Source: a virus
Virus record (IMG/VR): IMGVR_UViG_3300037261_000139
Span: 1 to 29,149 of that record
Reading direction: 5' to 3' (one strand)
Length of the DNA stretch: 29,149 nucleotides
The position numbers and the translations under genes are program-made. Positions 24,367-29,149 of the stretch are shown one piece after another (position 1 is the stretch's first letter; each line of letters starts with the position of its first letter). The notes under the pieces were generated by a model. That model saw nothing but the letters and a program-made list of their open reading frames with translations. It ran no database searches and had not been told where the DNA came from.

Positions 24367-24382
24367 TACTGTAATTACAGTA
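24367..24382. promoter_or_regulatory. Operator copy 2, perfect 16-bp palindrome
   Basis: TACTGTAATTACAGTA is a perfect palindrome whose centre is exactly 30 bases (about three helical turns) from that of copy 1. It lies just upstream of the -35 box and immediately after the stop of the zinc-ribbon gene. The arrangement suggests cooperative binding by a dimeric repressor such as a Cro/CI- or LexA-type protein. The regulator is not in the window. Confidence 0.75.
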
Positions 24383-24387
24383 TTGAC

Positions 24388-24774
24388 CTAACCTATTGTT
24401 TTCTTTACTATTCCCGTGACTTCCGGGGTGTAAAGCTGTGTTTTGGTCCTATTTTGACACTCAGAGTTAGAACATTTTCTGAAATAATACGTCACGTCGA
24501 TTTTATTGAAGGTGAAAATTTCGAGGTATCCGTCGCACCCAGGTTCTTTACAGGCCCACTCTTTTTTGAGCTTTTCGACGATGCGAATGCCTTCTGGAGC
24601 GTCAACCCCTTGATAATTCTGTTCAATTAGGTCTGCGGCGCTAGAAAACTTGTCTAGGTTGGCTCTAGCGTTCATCTTTCGCAGTTTCGCATTCTCCCTC
24701 TGTAACTGCTTGTTTTTATATAGTAATTCTTGTTCTCTAGAGTATTCCCGGTCGCCACGTTTGGTCTTTCCCAC
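24388..24774 (-). CDS. Zinc-ribbon protein (128 aa, GTG start)
   Basis: The GTG at 24774 has AAGGAG six bases upstream. Residues 1-55 are charged and helical (YSREQELLYKNKQLQRENAK) with coiled-coil character. The C-terminal half holds a probable zinc ribbon, CKEPGC and CSNSEC about 22 residues apart, with YYFRKC between, as in small phage zinc-finger proteins. It probably binds nucleic acid or a polymerase and might regulate transcription, but no specific family is recognised. It is the first minus-strand gene of the cassette and is separated from the lysin by its own promoter/operator region. Confidence 0.6.
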   Translation of the reverse strand: MGKTKRGDREYSREQELLYKNKQLQRENAKLRKMNARANLDKFSSAADLIEQNYQGVDAPEGIRIVEKLKKEWACKEPGCDGYLEIFTFNKIDVTYYFRKCSNSECQNRTKTQLYTPEVTGIVKKTIG

Positions 24775-24860
24775 TCAGGTCTCCTTAAAAGTATCTCTTT
24801 GAAGATTCATCTGCTTCCCAATTGCAGTTTATCTGATATTAGAGAGGAAAGCAACACGCC

Positions 24861-24873
24861 AATCTTATAGGGG
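24861..24873 (+). promoter_or_regulatory. Leader motif AATCTTATAGGGG before the tail-fibre gene
   Basis: Lies in the 126-base divergent region between the zinc-ribbon and fibre genes and matches the leader motif at 2196, 10817, 13468 and 492. AAGGG ahead of the ATG at 24901 is the likely ribosome site. I see nothing else definite in 24775-24900. Confidence 0.35.
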
Positions 24874-24900
24874 TAACTGTCTAATGCTAAGGGTAAATAA

Positions 24901-27900
24901 ATGGCTGTAAAACGAAGAGTTAATTGGGTCTCACAACAGCGCGTCGATGTGCCTGACCTGAGATCTATTGAGTCTGCTGCTTCTAATGACTTTGACGAAT
25001 TATTACAGACACTCTATCTAGGTGCCGGCGACGGCTATATCTACAGGGGTTTTGATATCGTAATGTCAGGCCTCATCGGCGGAGCCGCGAGCGGCGCCCA
25101 GATGAACGTGGATCAAGCTGCCATTCTTCACCCCAAGTCAAAACAGTCCGGAACCTTCTTAGTCGTTCCGCCCGGAACTCCGCCCCAAGTCCTAAATTCC
25201 GCTACCAATTCGATTGTACAGGGCGCATTCTCTCCAAGCTCACTCAATTACGTTGGGATCGAATACATTCGATTTATTGACGATAGTACCGCATCTCAGG
25301 TTTACATCTGGGACCCGACCATTAATGACGAAACCACAAAAGTCATTCCCCGCGCCAATATTCTGATTTACAACATCTTTATCAGCACGGGCACTTGGGC
25401 TCCTAACGTCCTTCCAGTCTGCATCATAACGACCGATGCCGGCAATAACGTCATCGATATCGAAGATCAACGCCCATTAATGAATCGTCTGGGAACCGCC
25501 GGGAGAACAACCCCGAATCCCTTCTATTCTTACCCCTGGACCGCCCAATCTGAAGGACGAACTGAAAGTCCATTCATTTCGTCCAGTAATGCGATAAATC
25601 CATTCCACGGCGGCGACAAGATGCTCGGCACCGAAAAGGACTGGAAAGACGCCATCATGTCCGTTATCAAGGAGATGAAGGGTTCAGCTTTTTGGTACAC
25701 GAACGGGTCTTCTTCTGTAGCAAGTTTAAATTTAACCGATTTGTTCTTCGACTCTTCGTCCGGCAGTTTATTGACAATGCGCGGCAAATTTATCCACAGC
25801 GCGGTCACACCCGGAATGTTGACTTGGACTGGCCAACTCAATCTCGACTCTATCATCGGAAATCTCCGTTATGTTGTTCCGCCCGGTTCAGTTACTTTGG
25901 CCGACAAACAAGTTGCATATATCGTTTTAGGCCGAGACAATAATTTTCAACCTACTAACACATTTACCTTTACGACTGGCTCGACAACGGTTACGGCCAC
26001 TTCTCTCATTGCTGGGATTTTTCCTGGCGACTACATCGTTTTCTTTTCTGATAGTATCGCGGATTACGCCGAAGTTTCAAGTGTTTCTGGAAATACAATC
26101 ATTCTTACAACTCCATACGGAACAGCCGGCGCAAGTCCTCCTCCCGGAAGTCCAAATCTTGGAACAGCCTCAAACTACGGTATTTTGGCCGCATCTGCGA
26201 TCACCAATAGCGTTGGAACAAGTACTGTCAATGGTAGCTTAGGAGAATATCCTAACGGTGCCGTTACAGGCGCTTTCACGATCACGGGATCAACAGACCT
26301 GGCAAATGCCGCAGCACATACTGCTCAAAACGGCGCTCTTGTCGCCTACACAGATTTATCGACCAGAACTTCGACAGCCATTTCTCCTGTTCTTGATGGT
26401 CAAACATTAACTGCCGGCGTTTATAGAGAATCATCTGGCACTTTCAATTTAGCTACTTCTGGACCTGCTACACTTACATTAAATGGTTCCGCTACTGACA
26501 TTTTCGTATTTATTTGTTCTTCTACCTTAACGACTGGTGCCGGCGGCATTCCTACGATCAATCTCACGGGCGGAGCATTAGCTTCAAACGTCTATTGGGC
26601 AGTAGGAAGTTCTGCAACAATTAACTCAGGTTTTGCCGGAACATTCCAAGGTACGATCATTGCTCAAGCGAGTATCACAAATACTTTGGGTGGAATCGTC
26701 AATGGCAGACTTATCGCTCTTACCGCAGCAGTTACTTTAAGTCAAATTACAACTATCAATGTTCCAAATCTTGTTCCAATTGGTGGAAGCGAAACAGGTA
26801 TTGCCTTAAGTGCAACTGGTGCTTATACCATACAAGTTGCTGATCCCGCCAATGTTCCTACGAATGGAAATGTTTATTGGATCGCGAAACGAGACGATAA
26901 TGGATCTATCACTGCATCTATTGCTTCTGCACCTACCGGCGCCGTTAGAGTTTCTGGAGTAACCACATTTCTTACGACTCTTCCTCATGGAATTAATGCC
27001 GGCCAAGGTGTGCAGGTAGCCGGAGTTACCGACACTACATTCAATGGTTTCTATGAAGTTTTAAGTACTCCTACAGCTTCTAGTTTTACAGTTGAAGATC
27101 CTGGGAATGATGCAACTTCTGGCGGCGGCACAGTAAATGGAACTGCGACAATTTATCTTCGTGGTATTGGCGAAATTTCCCAAGGGGAAGTTATCTCTGA
27201 TGACAGCAGCCAAATGGAAGCTGTTCTTCAATACATCGGCGCCACATATGCCGGTGACACTCAGCCACAATATCGCTCCACAAATTATGTCACTCAAGGT
27301 ATCGATCTCACAGATGCTATTGGTCAACTGGATGCTTTTGCCGGATCTGCCAACAACATCTCAAATCAAGACAGAAGCTTAAAATTTGTTTTAGGTAATC
27401 CGATTAGTTGGAATGACCCGAACCTTGTTTTGGCTGCGAACGCATACATTCAAGTTCCCGGACTCGCCGATGCAAGAAATACAATTCTTGCGCAGACCAT
27501 TAATTTGGCTGCCAATGATGACGTTGCTTGGGTAGAAATCAACAGAACTGCTGGCGCACCTGCCAACTTGACTGTTCAAACAGGTCTCATAAGTTCTTTA
27601 GTTGCCGATAATAATACTGTCATTATCGCAAGAAAATTCGGTTCAGCTGGAAGTCCTGGCGGATCAATCCTTGGAGATTTAGTTGTTACTGGTTCTTCAA
27701 GAGAATTTTTAGTTGGCACTACTCTTTATGTATCCAACGGATCTGACGATACTTTTAAAATTTACGATGTGTCAACATACACTCCAACCCTACTTTCAAG
27801 CACTTCATTTGCTGTTGAAGGACCTCTTTTAGTATCTGGAAGTACCGCATTTGTTGCAGTTAGCGGATCATACATTGAAGCTATCGACATATCTGTTCCT

Positions 27901-29149
27901 ACCGTACCTGTAATATTAGGAAACATAAATTTAGGATTCGGAAACAACCCAGCAAACATGTGGTTGGTTGGAACTAGATTGTTCATCTTCGCAACAAGCG
28001 GAGAAATGTTCATTGTTAATGTCGCCACTCCTTCTTCTATGACACTTGCCGGAGCCAACGGATTGTTTGGCAGTAGTTTCTCGGGACAAATTGTTGTTGT
28101 TGCAAATACGGCATATTTGGCGAGTGGTACAAACGGCATAAATATTTTGGATGTAACTACCAATATTCCAGTCAATCATACGGCATACACGACTGGCTTA
28201 ACTGCACCACAAGGTTTAAGTACTGACGGAACATATCTCTATGTTTTGGATGGCAGTAATTTAGTTGTCTTGAATATTTCAAGTCCATATTTACCAGTTC
28301 AAATTGGGACTCTTGCTTTAGGATTTTCTGCAACTAGAATTTCCATCACTGGAACCGTAGCCTACATCGCAAATTTCTCTGGCAATACAGCTGCCGCAGT
28401 TGATATTTCAACTCCTTCTGCGCCTGTTCTATTATGGAACACGGTTTTAGGTTCTACGGTAGATGAAGTAGTAGGAAATGGAACAGTTGCATATGCGATA
28501 GCAAACACAGAAATTTACACTTTACAAGTACCGACTGTTGCCGGCGCAAGTGAAGTAATCGTTGGTTCTCACTCTTTCAGATTAGTAGACGGAGAGTCAA
28601 AAGAAAATGATGCCGGGATGTCCATCCAAAATAGGACACTCTTAGGTATTGCGAGTGAAGCTCAATCAGATCCAGGATGGAATAGCATCTTAGGCGCTCC
28701 TCTTAGAACAATTCCTTTAGATAATACTCCTGTTCTTTCTGCAATTGCTTCTATGGACAAAGAAATAGATAAATTCTTTGGCCAAATGGAATTGGAACCC
28801 GCCAATCCTATTTCTACTCGAATTATTGTAACTGGGTCCGCCGTTACGATGTTGAATGGTTCTACTAGAACCCAAAAAATCTCAAGTCTTTTACTGTCAT
28901 TTGCCGGCGCACAAATTGATTTTGCAACTGGTAATATCTATGCTTCTGATGGAATTACGCCCCTTGGTGTAAATTTCACTCCCGTAGTAATTGCAGCAAA
29001 CCAATATCAATGGTACTCAGTAAGCATTATTCCGAATGCTTCCACTTCTGATGGACAATTGTCTGGTCAGCTTTTAGTTCTGCCTGGTAATGGCACTGGC
29101 ACAAGTCCAGCCCTTGCAAATAAAGCTCCGTTCCCTTCAAATGGAATTC
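24901..29149 (+). CDS. Giant tail fibre/adhesin, open at the window end (at least 1416 aa)
   Basis: I followed the frame line by line from the ATG at 24901 and found no stop before the window end. The N-terminal 200 residues (MAVKRRVNWVSQQRVDVPDL, then GYIYRGFDI and PPGTPPQVLNSATNS) resemble a virion-attachment domain of large phage tail proteins. A beta region follows at about 260-410. Residues about 420-625 are a complete, normally ordered DUF3494 domain. A short module with FNGFYEV follows (about 683-735), then at about 920-1210 LVIVD-type propeller repeats (VGTTLYVSNGSDDTF, TAYLASGTNGINILDVTT, YLYVLDGSNLVVLNISSP). The last part (from about 1225) contains VGSHSFRLVDGES and further beta structure. 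The fibre probably recognises the host surface. It starts the fibre unit right after the divergent cassette. Confidence 0.75.
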   Translation, partial: MAVKRRVNWVSQQRVDVPDLRSIESAASNDFDELLQTLYLGAGDGYIYRGFDIVMSGLIGGAASGAQMNVDQAAILHPKSKQSGTFLVVPPGTPPQVLNSATNSIVQGAFSPSSLNYVGIEYIRFIDDSTASQVYIWDPTINDETTKVIPRANILIYNIFISTGTWAPNVLPVCIITTDAGNNVIDIEDQRPLMNRLGTAGRTTPNPFYSYPWTAQSEGRTESPFISSSNAINPFHGGDKMLGTEKDWKDAIMSVIKEMKGSAFWYTNGSSSVASLNLTDLFFDSSSGSLLTMRGKFIHSAVTPGMLTWTGQLNLDSIIGNLRYVVPPGSVTLADKQVAYIVLGRDNNFQPTNTFTFTTGSTTVTATSLIAGIFPGDYIVFFSDSIADYAEVSSVSGNTIILTTPYGTAGASPPPGSPNLGTASNYGILAASAITNSVGTSTVNGSLGEYPNGAVTGAFTITGSTDLANAAAHTAQNGALVAYTDLSTRTSTAISPVLDGQTLTAGVYRESSGTFNLATSGPATLTLNGSATDIFVFICSSTLTTGAGGIPTINLTGGALASNVYWAVGSSATINSGFAGTFQGTIIAQASITNTLGGIVNGRLIALTAAVTLSQITTINVPNLVPIGGSETGIALSATGAYTIQVADPANVPTNGNVYWIAKRDDNGSITASIASAPTGAVRVSGVTTFLTTLPHGINAGQGVQVAGVTDTTFNGFYEVLSTPTASSFTVEDPGNDATSGGGTVNGTATIYLRGIGEISQGEVISDDSSQMEAVLQYIGATYAGDTQPQYRSTNYVTQGIDLTDAIGQLDAFAGSANNISNQDRSLKFVLGNPISWNDPNLVLAANAYIQVPGLADARNTILAQTINLAANDDVAWVEINRTAGAPANLTVQTGLISSLVADNNTVIIARKFGSAGSPGGSILGDLVVTGSSREFLVGTTLYVSNGSDDTFKIYDVSTYTPTLLSSTSFAVEGPLLVSGSTAFVAVSGSYIEAIDISVPTVPVILGNINLGFGNNPANMWLVGTRLFIFATSGEMFIVNVATPSSMTLAGANGLFGSSFSGQIVVVANTAYLASGTNGINILDVTTNIPVNHTAYTTGLTAPQGLSTDGTYLYVLDGSNLVVLNISSPYLPVQIGTLALGFSATRISITGTVAYIANFSGNTAAAVDISTPSAPVLLWNTVLGSTVDEVVGNGTVAYAIANTEIYTLQVPTVAGASEVIVGSHSFRLVDGESKENDAGMSIQNRTLLGIASEAQSDPGWNSILGAPLRTIPLDNTPVLSAIASMDKEIDKFFGQMELEPANPISTRIIVTGSAVTMLNGSTRTQKISSLLLSFAGAQIDFATGNIYASDGITPLGVNFTPVVIAANQYQWYSVSIIPNASTSDGQLSGQLLVLPGNGTGTSPALANKAPFPSNGI
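26158..26775 (+). other. DUF3494 (ice-binding-like adhesin) domain in normal order
   Basis: The N-terminal half reads SNYGILAASAITNS, then GSLGEYPNGAV. The linking helix region is AAAHTAQNGALVAYTDL. The C-terminal half reads SGTFNLATSGPATLTLNGSA, then GTFQGTIIAQASI and GRLIALTAAVTL. The C-terminal half is very similar to the permuted copy at 18468-18920, so the two share a recent origin. DUF3494 occurs in ice-binding proteins and in bacterial adhesins; ice binding itself is not implied here. Confidence 0.75.
27661..28530 (+). other. LVIVD-type beta-propeller repeats in the tail fibre
   Basis: At least five repeats of the pattern 'hydrophobic strand, TLYV/AYLA, short loop, I-x-DV, S-x-P, PV-x-L-G'. 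Examples are TLYVSNGSDDTFKIYDVST, EAIDISVPTVPVILGNI, NILDVTTNIPVNH, LVVLNISSPYLPVQIGTLAL and AVDISTPSAPVLLWNTV. This pattern is characteristic of LVIVD repeats, which form a bacterial cell-surface beta-propeller. Confidence 0.65.

Noticed and set aside
24317-24367. N-terminal extension of the lytic transglycosylase frame
   Set aside because: It would cover the -10 box and operator copy 1, and GGAGG supports the start at 24316.
26158-26775. Antifreeze function
   Set aside because: DUF3494 is also common in adhesins; in a phage fibre a binding role is more likely, and no ice-binding surface can be judged from sequence by eye.
27762-28179. Minus-strand frames of 82 and 137 aa
   Set aside because: They are antisense to the tail-fibre propeller repeats and show no recognisable motif or ribosome site.

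Overview
The window is a stretch of a tailed-phage (or prophage) genome. The virus looks like a contractile-tailed, myovirus-type phage of a Gram-negative host. Evidence is a near-continuous plus-strand block of tape-measure, baseplate-hub, spike, gp25/LysM wedge, baseplate-J and tail-fibre genes, packed with stop/start overlaps. The Gram-negative inference rests on a lipoprotein with a clear lipobox and on a strong sigma70-type promoter. No tRNA, rRNA, integrase, transposase or CRISPR array was seen, and the host cannot be named from sequence alone.

Layout. (1) 1-1513, plus strand: the C-terminal part of a phage peptide deformylase cut by the window edge, a 51-aa membrane peptide, two small unknown proteins, an HAD-type phosphatase and a 50-aa GTG-start Cys/Lys-rich peptide. 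(2) 1510-1961, minus strand: two small genes. (3) 1962-2223: a divergent intergenic region with an 11-bp repeat array. (4) 2224-9807, plus strand: tape-measure candidate, baseplate hub, spike, a membrane protein with CPBP-type intramembrane protease motifs, a small unknown and a structural protein. (5) 9804-10767, minus strand: an unknown gene and a lipoprotein with metzincin-type zinc motifs. (6) 10841-23103, plus strand: LysM/gp25 baseplate wedge protein, a 2417-aa baseplate-J protein, a second baseplate protein and a tail-tube-like protein. (7) 23050-24774, minus strand: a compact cassette of a zinc-ribbon protein, lytic transglycosylase, basic Cys peptide and DEDDh exonuclease. A consensus sigma70 promoter flanked by two palindromic operators sits inside it. 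(8) 24901 to the end, plus strand: a giant tail fibre, open at the window edge.

Most unusual points. DUF3494 (the 'ice-binding-like' adhesin fold) occurs twice: in normal order in the fibre, but with its two halves swapped, apparently circularly permuted, inside the baseplate-J protein. The fibre also carries LVIVD-type beta-propeller repeats. A small beta module is reused across three virion genes. The minus-strand islands carry putative cargo (metzincin lipoprotein, lysin, exonuclease) embedded in the tail cluster. A recurring leader motif AATCTTWWA precedes the first gene of every plus-strand unit whose head lies in the window.

There is no gene-free stretch above 300 bases. The longest are 1962-2223 (repeat array) and 24775-24900 (leader region).
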